The translations under genes were made by a program, and so were the position numbers. A stretch of DNA of 39,314 nt. It comes from Fibrobacter sp. (GTDB lineage Bacteria; Fibrobacterota; Fibrobacteria; Fibrobacterales; Fibrobacteraceae). The stretch covers positions 1 through 39,314 of the forward strand of contig JAISUZ010000037.1 in the NCBI GenBank assembly GCA_031271785.1, given 5' to 3'. This document shows, in pieces, positions 1-7,970 of the stretch; position 1 is the first letter of the stretch, and each line of letters begins with the position of its first letter. The notes under the pieces were generated by a model. The model saw nothing but the letters and a program-made list of their open reading frames with translations. It did no database searches and was not told where the DNA came from.

Positions 1-61
1 GGTCAAGAAATACTTTGTTTTTGAGCAGCGGATGGTTTTTGGGGTCGGTAATGTCTTCCAT
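1..61 (-). CDS. Partial CDS, N-terminus only, unidentified
   Basis: A leftward reading frame starts with ATG at 59-61 and runs off the left edge after 20 codons (beginning MEDITDPKNHPLLKNK). A purine-rich ribosome binding site (AAAAAGG) lies just upstream on the minus strand. The 20 visible residues carry no motif I can assign, so no function is given. It is divergent from the nfnA gene across about 420 bases that hold a dispersed repeat. Confidence 0.45.
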   Translation of the reverse strand, partial: MEDITDPKNHPLLKNKVFLD

Positions 62-197
62 ACCTTTTTCCTTTTTTACAGCGGGCAACATGCCTGCCTG
101 CCTTATAAACGTTTGAAACCCGATTTTGTTCGCAAAATTCTGAAAAAAGTCTGATTTTCATTTTTTGAATTGTTGAGAAATTGGAATCGCGCGAACA

Positions 198-352
198 TTG
201 CGTGAGGCAGGCGGAGGGTGCGCGCGAAGCGCGCAGTGCGCAACACCGACCGGAGGGTAGCCCGTAGCCGCGCCGACCCGGCGCATCAGAATGACGGGAT
301 TCCGTATGACGTATTCAAGATCACGGTGACGGCGGATGCGCCGGGGTACGCC
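198..352 (-). repeat. Dispersed mosaic repeat, copy A
   Basis: Read on the minus strand this copy starts GGCGTACCCCGGCGC (352 to 338), passes a loop of about 54 bases containing two CGTCA-type segments, returns with the complementary GCGCCGGGTCGG (283 to 272), and ends CCTCACGCAATG (209 to 198). The same order of landmarks is seen at 30643-30920. It occupies most of the gene-free interval 62-483. I see no credible protein here; the 72-codon frame across it is repeat-derived. Confidence 0.6.
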
Positions 353-483
353 ATATTTTATTGAACATATTTTCATTTGTTGGCGCTTTCGAATTTTGAG
401 AGGCCGGTTGCTACGAAAAATTCCGTATGGAGCGAAAATTTTTTATTTACTCTTTCCCGAAAAAAACTAAATTTCCCGCCACT

Positions 484-1341
484 ATGGCAAAAATCTTATT
501 TAAACAGCAACTTTCCGCGGATGTTTTTTTAATCCGCGTTCACGCTCCCCATATCGCCGAAGAACGGCTGGCCGGGCAGTTTATCATTTTGCAGATCGAT
601 CTTGAGTTCGGCGAACGGATTCCGCTCACGATTGCCGATGCGGATACTCAGGAAGGTTCGATTACTTTGATTTTCCAAGCGGTCGGGAGAACGACCCGCC
701 TTCTTTCTCATCTTGAAACCGGCGATGATATTCCGGTTTTGGTCGGCCCTCTCGGTAAACCGACTCACATTGAAAAATACGGTCATGTTGTTTGTGTGAG
801 CGGCGGCGTGGGTACCGCCCCGATGCACCCGATTGCGCAGGCTCTCAAGAAAGCCGGGAACCGCGTTTCCATTATTATGGGCGCGCGCCACAAAGAGCTT
901 CTCTTTTGGGAAGACAAGATGCAGGCGATTGCCGATGAGAATTTTATTATCACGACAGACGATGGTTCCGCCGGGCGCAAGGCGCTTGTGACCGAGCCGC
1001 TGAAAGAGCTCTGCGAGAGCGCAGACAAGCCGGATTTGGTGATTGCTATCGGACCTTCGATTATGATGAAGTTCTGCGCGAAAACGACCGAGCCGTTCCA
1101 TGTTCCGACTCTCGTGAGCCTGAATACGATTATGGTGGACGGTACCGGAATGTGCGGTTGCTGCCGCGTGAATGTGGGCGGTAAAGTGAAGTTTGCCTGT
1201 GTGGACGGTCCGGAATTTGACGGACACCTTGTGGATTGGGATAACCTGATGCACCGCATGAGTACTTACCGGGAAATTGAAAAAGATCATTTGTGCAATA
1301 TGGAGCGCATGGCTCTTGAGAAAGAAGCGGAGGGTAAATAA
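484..1341 (+). CDS. nfnA: NfnA-type ferredoxin-NADP reductase / sulfide dehydrogenase subunit
   Basis: Small subunit of NADH-dependent reduced ferredoxin:NADP oxidoreductase (also annotated sulfide dehydrogenase subunit SudB), a cytoplasmic flavin enzyme that partners NfnB encoded next. From the ATG at 484 it is 285 residues. An FAD segment (ERIPLTIAD, about 44-52) is followed by a nucleotide-binding glycine run (GGVGTAP, 107-113), then a C-terminal [2Fe-2S] site: D219, C224, C227 and C239, in the D-x4-C-x2-C-x11-C spacing of this family. An upstream in-frame ATG at 427 would add 19 basic residues that do not fit the family; the 484 start gives the usual MxKIL-type N-terminus. Neither start has a clear Shine-Dalgarno. 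The stop overlaps the nfnB ATG by one base (TAATG), so translation is probably coupled. Confidence 0.88.
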   Translation: MAKILFKQQLSADVFLIRVHAPHIAEERLAGQFIILQIDLEFGERIPLTIADADTQEGSITLIFQAVGRTTRLLSHLETGDDIPVLVGPLGKPTHIEKYGHVVCVSGGVGTAPMHPIAQALKKAGNRVSIIMGARHKELLFWEDKMQAIADENFIITTDDGSAGRKALVTEPLKELCESADKPDLVIAIGPSIMMKFCAKTTEPFHVPTLVSLNTIMVDGTGMCGCCRVNVGGKVKFACVDGPEFDGHLVDWDNLMHRMSTYREIEKDHLCNMERMALEKEAEGK

Positions 1342-2852
1342 TGTCGATGCATAATACCGAACACAGTAACGAGATTCAATTGGATGAAATCGCCAAACAC
1401 GATGTGGAACAGCTTAAGACTTTGCACCCGACGCTGAAAATGAAAGACCGCCTTGCGATTCCGCCGCAGGCGATGCCCGAACTCGACCCCAAATACCGTG
1501 CGACCAATATGGAAGAGGTGGCTTGCGGTTATTCGGAGGCGGAAGCGATTATTGAAGCGAACCGCTGTTTGGATTGTAAGAAACCGTTCTGCATGGACGG
1601 CTGTCCGGTTAGAATCAATATTCCGGGTTTCATTAAGGAAGTGGCTCAGGGGAATTACGATCAGGCGATTCATATTATTAAGGAAACCTCGCTGCTTCCG
1701 GCGATTTGCGGCCGCGTTTGCCCGCAGGAACGGCAGTGCCAAAAGAGTTGTACCGTCGGAAAAACTTTGAAAGATGTGAACAAAGCGGTGGCGATCGGGC
1801 GTTTGGAACGTTTCTGCGCGGATTACGAGAGAGAAAAAGGGACGATCAAAGTGCCTGCCGTGAAACCCGCGACCGGTAAGAAAGTGGCGGTGATCGGTTC
1901 CGGCCCGGCCGGGCTTGTGGTGGCTGCCGACGTGCGCCGCGAAGGTCACGATGTGACTATTTTCGAAGCGTTTCATAAACTCGGCGGCGTGATGCGTTAC
2001 GGGATTCCCGAATTCCGTCTGCCGAAAGAGATTGTGGATCAGGAAATCAAGACGCTCGAAGCGATGGGCGTTCATTTCAAAACCGATTTTATTATCGGCA
2101 AAAGCCGCAAACTTCAGGATTTGATCGACAAAGACGGTTTCGACGCGGTCTTTATCGGCGTTGGCGCCGGACTCCCGCTCTTTATGGGGATTGAAGGCGA
2201 AAACCTGGTGGGCGTTTTTGCGGCAAACGAATACCTGACCCGCGCGAACCTGATGCGCGCTTACGATTTGAATAATGCCCATACGCCGTCTTGGCCGGCG
2301 AAGAAAGTCGCGGTGCTCGGCGGCGGAAATGTGGCGATGGATGCTGCCCGCATGGCTCTTCGTTTGGGAGCCGAATCCGTGAAGATTATTTACCGCCGCG
2401 GGATGTCGGAACTTCCGGCGCGTGCGGAAGAAGTGCATCACGCTCAGGAAGAAGGCGTTGAATTCTGCGTTCTCCAAAATCCGTCCAAGATTCTCGGCGA
2501 TGAAAAAGGCCGGGTACGCGCGATGTTGGTGGACCGCTATGAACTCGGCGAACCGGATGAAAAAGGCCGTCCGCGCCCGGTGAAACTTGAAGGTCAGAGT
2601 TTTGAAATGGAAGTGGATACCGTTCTCGTGGCGATCGGCAACGGTTCAAACCCGCTGATTTCTCAGACGACTCCGGATTTGAGAGTGAACCGGAAAGGTA
2701 ATATTGAACTGGATAATCCGGAAACCAACCTGACTTCGAAAGCGCACGTTTTTGCCGGCGGTGATATAGTTCTCGGGGCTGCGACCGTGATTCTCGCCAT
2801 GGGCGAAGGTCGCCGGGCTGCCGCGGGAATCAATAAGCTTCTCGCCGAATAA
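1341..2852 (+). CDS. nfnB: NfnB / GltA-like NADPH-dependent glutamate synthase-type oxidoreductase
   Basis: Large subunit of the NfnAB bifurcating transhydrogenase, homologous to the glutamate synthase small subunit (often annotated gltA). At 503 residues it has the usual length. The N-terminal ferredoxin-like part carries two cysteine clusters: RCLDCKKPFCMDGCP (about 76-90) and GRVCPQERQCQKSC (about 124-137). An FAD Rossmann motif (VIGSGPAGL) and an NADP(H) motif (VLGGGNVAMDAAR) follow. No glutamate synthase large subunit is nearby and NfnA is directly upstream with a one-base overlap, which favours the NfnAB reading over nitrogen assimilation. The likely role is balancing ferredoxin, NADH and NADPH in fermentative metabolism. 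Confidence 0.9.
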   Translation: MSMHNTEHSNEIQLDEIAKHDVEQLKTLHPTLKMKDRLAIPPQAMPELDPKYRATNMEEVACGYSEAEAIIEANRCLDCKKPFCMDGCPVRINIPGFIKEVAQGNYDQAIHIIKETSLLPAICGRVCPQERQCQKSCTVGKTLKDVNKAVAIGRLERFCADYEREKGTIKVPAVKPATGKKVAVIGSGPAGLVVAADVRREGHDVTIFEAFHKLGGVMRYGIPEFRLPKEIVDQEIKTLEAMGVHFKTDFIIGKSRKLQDLIDKDGFDAVFIGVGAGLPLFMGIEGENLVGVFAANEYLTRANLMRAYDLNNAHTPSWPAKKVAVLGGGNVAMDAARMALRLGAESVKIIYRRGMSELPARAEEVHHAQEEGVEFCVLQNPSKILGDEKGRVRAMLVDRYELGEPDEKGRPRPVKLEGQSFEMEVDTVLVAIGNGSNPLISQTTPDLRVNRKGNIELDNPETNLTSKAHVFAGGDIVLGAATVILAMGEGRRAAAGINKLLAE

Positions 2853-2861
2853 GAAAACCAA

Positions 2862-3575
2862 ATGCAAAGCGGATTCGTTCATTCGTTTGAATCCGGAGCG
2901 GCGGCAGATGGCCCCGGAGTTCGCTTTGCTCTTTTTTTAACCGGTTGTTCGTTCCGGTGCGTTTATTGCCATAATCCCGATACTTGGGAACTCTCCCGCG
3001 GGAAAAAAATGACGAGCGATGAAGTTCTCGGGGAAATCGGGAAGTACGCTCGATTCCTGCGAATTGCGGGCGGGCTTACGGTGACCGGAGGCGATCCGCT
3101 TTGCCAGGCGGATTTTACTCACGAAATTCTGGAACGTTCTCAAAAGGAACTCGGGCTCCATACCGCGCTGGATACGCAAGGGTTCCTTGCAGATAAATTA
3201 CCGGATTCCTGGTTTGACGCGGTGGATTTGGTGCTTTTGGATATTAAGCAGATTCACCCCGAAAAACACCTTGCGCTTACCGGGAAAAATGCGGAACCGA
3301 CGCTCCGTTTTGCCGAACGCCTCGAATGCATGGGCAAAAAATTTTGGCTCCGTTATGTGCTCGTGCCGGGAATTACCGATGACGAAACCGATTTAAAAAA
3401 CCTCGCCGCTTTTATCAAACCGTTCACTTGTATGGAACGCGTTGAAGTGCTCCCGTTTCATCAACTCGGGAAACACAAATGGGAAGAAATGAATCTCCCC
3501 TACTCTCTTGCAAATACGCGCGTGCCTACGCGGGAAGAAGTTTGTTTGGCGGAGAGTATTTTGAGAGGGGGGTGA
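2862..3575 (+). CDS. pflA: Pyruvate formate-lyase activating enzyme
   Basis: Radical SAM enzyme that installs the glycyl radical on pyruvate formate-lyase. It is 237 residues, close to the family norm. The [4Fe-4S] motif C-SFR-C-VY-C lies at residues 29, 33 and 36, followed by HNPDTW as in PflA proteins, and the SAM-binding glycine segment TVTGGDP is present. It starts 9 bases after nfnB and probably shares its transcript. The glycyl radical enzyme itself is not in the window. An activase for another glycyl radical enzyme is possible, but the short form without an extra ferredoxin insert fits PflA best. Confidence 0.88.
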   Translation: MQSGFVHSFESGAAADGPGVRFALFLTGCSFRCVYCHNPDTWELSRGKKMTSDEVLGEIGKYARFLRIAGGLTVTGGDPLCQADFTHEILERSQKELGLHTALDTQGFLADKLPDSWFDAVDLVLLDIKQIHPEKHLALTGKNAEPTLRFAERLECMGKKFWLRYVLVPGITDDETDLKNLAAFIKPFTCMERVEVLPFHQLGKHKWEEMNLPYSLANTRVPTREEVCLAESILRGG

Positions 3576-3590
3576 AATGCGCGAGACTGT

Positions 3591-3710
3591 GGCAGGAATA
3601 GCGACCGGAATTGCGGAGACGCGGAACGCGGCTCCGTTTTGCCGCATCGGTTCGGTTAGTGGTTTCATACAGCTCTGATGCCGTGCAAAATGCCAGTCCG
3701 GTCCCGGAAT
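3591..3710 (-). repeat. Dispersed mosaic repeat, degenerate copy E
   Basis: On the minus strand this region reads GCTGTATGAAACCACTAACC, then CGGAGCCGCGTTCCGCGTCT, then GGTCGCTATTCCTGCC. The same landmarks occur in the same order at 28916-29058 (copy D). It lies between the convergent pflA and apeR genes, starting about 15 bases after the pflA stop. No clear intrinsic terminator is visible here for either gene. Confidence 0.5.
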
Positions 3711-3751
3711 GAAATGGAGGGAGCCACCCATGAAAATAATTTTAAAACCGC

Positions 3752-4972
3752 TTATACTTTCTTGAAAATCAACGATGTGTTAATGCCGCCGAAAGCAAAA
3801 TTGTTACTCATTATATATTCGGTATTGAGTGCGAGCCCGTTTCCTTGTATGTAAGAAAGCGGAGCGCATTCCGGGTCGATGTTTTCGAGGTTCAGGTTCG
3901 GCGCGAACCAGTTTTCGTTCATCATGTTGATCGACATCCACGCTTCAATCGCGCCGCAGGCGCCGAGCGTATGCCCGATGTAATTTTTCAGAGAGCTGAT
4001 CGGAACCGCTCTCCCGAGCGCATTGTAAGTGGCCCAGCTTTCCGCAATATCGCCGTGTTTGGTGGCGGTTCCGTGCCCGTTTACATAACCGATGACTTCC
4101 TTTGAAATTCCCGCATCTTGAATAGCGAGCTCCAAGGCTATTTGCATGGTGGCTTTGTTCGGTTGCGTGATATGATCGCCGTCGGTATTGGTGCCGAAGC
4201 CGACAAGTTCCGCATAAATTTTAGCGCCGCGCGCTTTGGCGTGTTCATATTCTTCAAGCACGAGCGTTCCAGCGCCTTCGCCGATCACGAGCCCGTCCCG
4301 GTCGCGGTCATAGGCACGCGGTGTTTTTTCCGGCGTGTCGTTTTTGGTGCTTGTAGCAAACAAAGTATCAAATACGGCCGATTCGGTGGGGTTGAGTTCT
4401 TCGGCGCCGCCCGCGACCATTACATCTTGCTGCCCGTTTTTGATGGCTTCGTAAGCGTAACCGATGGAGAGGCTCCCTGCCGTGCAAGCGGTGTTCGTGG
4501 TGATCATCCGGCCGGTGAGTCCGAAAAATACGCCGATATTCACCGCGCAGGTTTGCGGCATGGATCGAATATAAGTGGTGGCCGTAATGCCTTCGGTTTT
4601 GTTTGTGGTGAGCATGGAGTAAAAATCAAGGAGCGCGTCCACGTTTCCGGTAGAAGAACCGTACGCGACCCCGCAGCGTCCGGAACGCAAAAGAGTTTCG
4701 TCGTTGATGCCCGCCATTTGAATGGCTTTTTCCGCCGAAGTAACGGCAAGGAGCGCCACACGGCCCATTCCCCGGATTTTTTTCCGCGGGTATTTCGGGA
4801 GTTCATAATTCACGGGAGCGGCGAGCTTTGTATTCATTTGTTCGTACTTTTCGTAAGATTCCATTCTCACGACACGATTTTTCAAACCTTTCAGGTTCGC
4901 AAAAACTTCACTCCACTCGGAGCCCAGAGAGGAAATGCAAGATCCACCGGTTACTACCACACGACACGCCAT
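3752..4972 (-). CDS. apeR: APE beta-ketoacyl-ACP synthase (FabF-like, ApeR)
   Basis: Chain-elongating ketosynthase of the aryl polyene type II PKS, condensing malonyl-ACP units in the cytoplasm. It is 406 residues and FabF-like. The catalytic triad is complete: Cys163 in TACTAGS, His300 in NGHGTATKHGD, His334 in YIGHTLGACG. It is the last gene of the leftward operon, and its ATG overlaps the apeQ stop by one base (TAATG). Its position after KS-DH-KR matches apeO-apeP-apeQ-apeR in the characterised E. coli and Xenorhabdus loci. Family membership is clear; the ApeR assignment rests on gene order. Confidence 0.9.
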   Translation of the reverse strand: MACRVVVTGGSCISSLGSEWSEVFANLKGLKNRVVRMESYEKYEQMNTKLAAPVNYELPKYPRKKIRGMGRVALLAVTSAEKAIQMAGINDETLLRSGRCGVAYGSSTGNVDALLDFYSMLTTNKTEGITATTYIRSMPQTCAVNIGVFFGLTGRMITTNTACTAGSLSIGYAYEAIKNGQQDVMVAGGAEELNPTESAVFDTLFATSTKNDTPEKTPRAYDRDRDGLVIGEGAGTLVLEEYEHAKARGAKIYAELVGFGTNTDGDHITQPNKATMQIALELAIQDAGISKEVIGYVNGHGTATKHGDIAESWATYNALGRAVPISSLKNYIGHTLGACGAIEAWMSINMMNENWFAPNLNLENIDPECAPLSYIQGNGLALNTEYIMSNNFAFGGINTSLIFKKV

Positions 4973-5697
4973 TAAATCAATCCTCCGTTCACGGAAATTA
5001 CTTGCCTCGTGATATAAGAGGCGGATTCGGACAAAAGAAAAATCACGACCGCGGCCACTTCTTCGGGTTTACCTGCGCGCCCAAGCGGAATGGACGGGAG
5101 AATTTTATCAAGCGGCGCGTCTTTGCTCATTTCGGTTTCGATCAAGCCCGGCGCGACACAATTGACGGTAATTTTCCGGCTAGCCAGTTCAATTGCTAAC
5201 GCCTTTGTCGCGCCGATGATTCCGGCTTTGGATGCGCTGTAATTCACCTGCCCGCGGTTTCCTATAATGCCTGCGACGGAAGCCATGGTGATGATCCGCG
5301 CCGGTTGTTTGGCGCGGCACATGGGCATAACGACCGGATGAAGGCAGTTAAAAAATCCGTTTAAGTTGGTGTCGATCACCTGATCCCAATTTTCATCGGT
5401 GAGCGCAGGGAACGCGCCGTCACGGCAAATTCCCGCATTATTCACTACGCCGTAATAAACGCCGTTTTCCCGTATATCGCGTTCCAATACTTCGCGGCAT
5501 TCTTCGCGGTTGCCGATATCGAACTGAAGCAATCGGATTTTCCCGCCGGCGGAGAGAATTTCTTCGGAAGCTTCTTTCAAAAGAGTTACGTTACGGTGGT
5601 AATGCGCTACGACCGAATAACCTTCTTTCGCGATCGCTTTCACGAGAGCAAGCCCAATACCGCCCGAAGCGCCTGTGATCAATACTTGTTTTTCCAT
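4972..5697 (-). CDS. apeQ: APE 3-oxoacyl-ACP reductase (FabG-like, ApeQ)
   Basis: NADPH-dependent short-chain reductase that reduces the beta-keto group after each PKS extension. It is 241 residues. The cofactor motif TGASGGIG is at 9-16, NNAG at 86-89, and the catalytic residues are N111, S140, Y153 and K157 (YSASK). A good ribosome binding site (AAAGGGAA) overlaps the end of apeP, from which it is separated by one base. It overlaps apeR by one base. All catalytic residues are present, so an active ketoreductase is expected. Confidence 0.9.
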   Translation of the reverse strand: MEKQVLITGASGGIGLALVKAIAKEGYSVVAHYHRNVTLLKEASEEILSAGGKIRLLQFDIGNREECREVLERDIRENGVYYGVVNNAGICRDGAFPALTDENWDQVIDTNLNGFFNCLHPVVMPMCRAKQPARIITMASVAGIIGNRGQVNYSASKAGIIGATKALAIELASRKITVNCVAPGLIETEMSKDAPLDKILPSIPLGRAGKPEEVAAVVIFLLSESASYITRQVISVNGGLI

Positions 5698-5698
5698 A

Positions 5699-6166
5699 TC
5701 ATTCCCTTTCTAAAACTTTATACGAACTAACTTCAACCGTATTTAAAACACCGTGCGCGACTTCTTTGCCGTCCATAAAAATAACGCCTTCAAAAGTCAC
5801 CGCCTGATCCATCCGGAGCGTTTGCCGTACCTGAATTTGTATGCATTTTCCGAGGGGAAACGAATCCACCGAAGCCGTATAACCCGTAACGCTCATAATA
5901 AAACCGACTTGCGGCGCGGTATTTCTTTCCCGATTGTAAATCCCGGAAAGAGCGGAGATACTTTGCGCCATATACTCAAATCCGATCCATACGGGAACGC
6001 CCTGCATTCCGGAATCCAAAAACAGGGTGCCGGGCAAAATATCCACTTCGCTCGTGAGCTCTTTGGCTTCAATACTAAACGCCGCAATGCGGGAAAGGAG
6101 AAACATTTTACCGGAGTGCGGCACCAGTTTTTCCGTTTGTTCTTTTGTATAAATAACTTCGCTCAT
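5699..6166 (-). CDS. apeP: APE hot-dog fold 3-hydroxyacyl-ACP dehydratase (ApeP)
   Basis: FabA/FabZ-like dehydratase of 155 residues that would remove water from the beta-hydroxy intermediate to build the conjugated polyene. The N-terminal LVPHSGKMFLLSRI resembles the LLPHR.P.LL.DRI start of FabZ-type proteins, and GVPVWIGFEYMAQSISAL is the central hot-dog helix. Its ATG overlaps the apeO stop (ATGA). Work on proteobacterial APE enzymes describes two dehydratases, ApeI and ApeP, acting together; the ApeI counterpart here is the C-terminal domain of the fusion protein at 14670-16961. Confidence 0.85.
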   Translation of the reverse strand: MSEVIYTKEQTEKLVPHSGKMFLLSRIAAFSIEAKELTSEVDILPGTLFLDSGMQGVPVWIGFEYMAQSISALSGIYNRERNTAPQVGFIMSVTGYTASVDSFPLGKCIQIQVRQTLRMDQAVTFEGVIFMDGKEVAHGVLNTVEVSSYKVLERE

Positions 6167-7347
6167 GTTCTCTCCATCACAAGACTCACGTTACAGCCGC
6201 CGAAAGCGAATGAATTACTCATGCACCGCGAAACCCGATTTACCGCATGAGGCGCGGGCACTAAATTCAATGACGGCAAAGTCTCGTCACGCACGCCGTC
6301 AAAAAGATGAGGCGGTAGAAATTTTTCGTTGCCGGTTTGCAAAAGAGTCATACCGCAAATCGCAAGTTCCAGCGCGCCGGCAGCACCGAGAGTGTGTCCG
6401 GTCATAGCCTTTGTGGAACTCACCGGAAGCGTTCCGGAAAAAACCGAGGCAACGGCAAGGCTTTCCATAGCGTCGTTTAACTTGGTTCCCGTTCCGTGCA
6501 AATTCAGATAATCGATTTGCGAGGGAGAAAGTTCCGCATCGGAAAGTGCCCCTTGCATGGCAAGTATTGCTCCCGCGCCGTCGGCGCGGGGGGCTGTCAT
6601 GTGGTCGGCGTCGGCGCTTTCGCCGATGCCGATTATTTTCAAAGAAGCGCCGTCCGCCTCTTTCGTGACTAAAAAGAACGCGCCTGCTTCGCCGAGAGTA
6701 ATACCCGAACGGTTTGCGCTAAACGGATTACACGGTTCGGGAGATACCGCCTCAAGCGAAGAAAACCCAAGCATTACCGGAAGCGAGACAATATCGACTC
6801 CGCCGACAATCGCAGCATCGCAAACGCCCGCGTAAATCATATTCCGCGCCGAGGCAAACGCGCTCGCACTGGAAGCGCACGCCGTCGAATGTGTTTGAAT
6901 CACATTGTTAAGTTCAAAATAATCGGCAATGAAACGCGCCGGAAAATCCGCCTGCTGCATTTCCATGGAATAATTTTCCGGGAAACTTCCGGTTTGAGAA
7001 AACGTTTGAAGCGCCGCGAGAGAAGCTTCGGATCCGTTATCGCAAGAACCGAGAAACACGCCGATCCGGTCTTTTCCATAATTTTGAATTGCCGCCTCTA
7101 TTTTCGGACGCATAAATTGCAAAACACTTAAAGAAATCCGGTTCACGCGGTTATCAAAAAACGGATTTTCAACAGGTACATCCGTTACTTCGGACGTTAA
7201 AAGCGCGGCATAACGCGAAAGCTTTCCGAAGATTCGCTCTTGAATGGCGGAGCGATCCCCGGCGAGCAATTTTTTCCAAATCGCATCCTTCCCGGAACCG
7301 AGGGCGCAAACGGCGTTAAAATCCTGAATAAAAAGCGGGCGCGTCAC
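6163..7347 (-). CDS. apeO: APE beta-ketoacyl-ACP synthase (ApeO)
   Basis: Second ketosynthase of the PKS. I place the start at GTG 7345-7347, which forms a GTGA overlap with the apeN stop, giving 394 residues beginning TRPLFIQDFNAVCALGSG. An upstream TTG at 7389 would add 14 residues deep inside apeN and is less likely. The nucleophile is Cys157 (HSTACASSAS), with later histidine motifs LNLHGTGTKLND and AMTGHTLGAAG, so catalysis is expected. Proteobacterial ApeO is described as working with the chain-length-factor-like ApeC, whose counterpart lies at 19549-20139. The next gene overlaps it by four bases (ATGA). Confidence 0.87.
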   Translation of the reverse strand: MTRPLFIQDFNAVCALGSGKDAIWKKLLAGDRSAIQERIFGKLSRYAALLTSEVTDVPVENPFFDNRVNRISLSVLQFMRPKIEAAIQNYGKDRIGVFLGSCDNGSEASLAALQTFSQTGSFPENYSMEMQQADFPARFIADYFELNNVIQTHSTACASSASAFASARNMIYAGVCDAAIVGGVDIVSLPVMLGFSSLEAVSPEPCNPFSANRSGITLGEAGAFFLVTKEADGASLKIIGIGESADADHMTAPRADGAGAILAMQGALSDAELSPSQIDYLNLHGTGTKLNDAMESLAVASVFSGTLPVSSTKAMTGHTLGAAGALELAICGMTLLQTGNEKFLPPHLFDGVRDETLPSLNLVPAPHAVNRVSRCMSNSFAFGGCNVSLVMERT

Positions 7348-7937
7348 TCGCGAACCTCCGAAAGAATACGGTATTCGTAACCGCGCCAAAGATTTTTATA
7401 ATAAAGTTCGCCGGGCGTTTTCCGGATAGTGATAACGGTTTTCTCTCCGCTTTTCAAAAGCCGCGTTTCCGTATTACCCTCCCGATGTACTTCAAAAATA
7501 AAACCGGCGGTTTCCAAATTTTTCTTTAAAGCGCCCGCCCGGTAATAACAAAGCTGAAAATCGGCAATCACATATTCCGGCCGTTGTTTCTCGGTATCTA
7601 AAATACGGCTTGAAAACGTAAGACTGTCTTCGGTGTAAAAAATTTCCGCAAATGTACCGCCGAGCGCATTAAAAACATGAATGCTGATAAGAGAATCGGA
7701 TGCTTTAATCCAAGCCTCCATTTCAAATTCGGAATCGCCGTATTTCCCCTGCAAATGCTGCGCGCCCTCAAAAGGCGTTTCGATTTCGGACGGCGGAAGC
7801 AATGAAAAAAAGTGTTCATCCGTTAAATAAACCGGGTGTTCGTTCACGCGGAGCTGTGACACGGAACGGCAGCCGAACATTCCCCAAACGATGCCGACTG
7901 CAATTAAACTCCAAAAGAAATAATGCCGTATTGCCAT
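7344..7937 (-). CDS. apeN: APE-associated DUF3261-like lipoprotein (ApeN)
   Basis: Exported lipoprotein of 197 residues. A hydrophobic signal (residues 6-20) ends in GMFGC with Cys23 as probable lipidation site, followed by a beta-rich soluble domain. Its size and position directly after the MMPL exporter match the DUF3261 lipoprotein ApeN, which is thought to act with ApeL and ApeM in moving the lipid-like pigment to the outer membrane. It starts 33 bases after the exporter stop, the largest gap in the arm, and overlaps apeO as GTGA. The domain assignment rests on context and general appearance, not on a signature motif. Confidence 0.72.
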   Translation of the reverse strand: MAIRHYFFWSLIAVGIVWGMFGCRSVSQLRVNEHPVYLTDEHFFSLLPPSEIETPFEGAQHLQGKYGDSEFEMEAWIKASDSLISIHVFNALGGTFAEIFYTEDSLTFSSRILDTEKQRPEYVIADFQLCYYRAGALKKNLETAGFIFEVHREGNTETRLLKSGEKTVITIRKTPGELYYKNLWRGYEYRILSEVRE

Positions 7938-7970
7938 AAATTGAGACCCAATTTAAATAATTTGTACCGG

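Noticed and set aside
158-376. Minus-strand 72-codon frame
   Set aside because: It lies over mosaic repeat copy A, has Arg/Pro-rich low-quality sequence and no ribosome binding site.
1287-2477. 396-codon minus-strand frame
   Set aside because: Shadow of nfnB in the opposite strand; no recognisable motifs and rich in His/Arg/Phe as expected for an antisense frame.
4118-4975. 285-codon plus-strand frame
   Set aside because: Antisense to apeR, which has a full catalytic triad.
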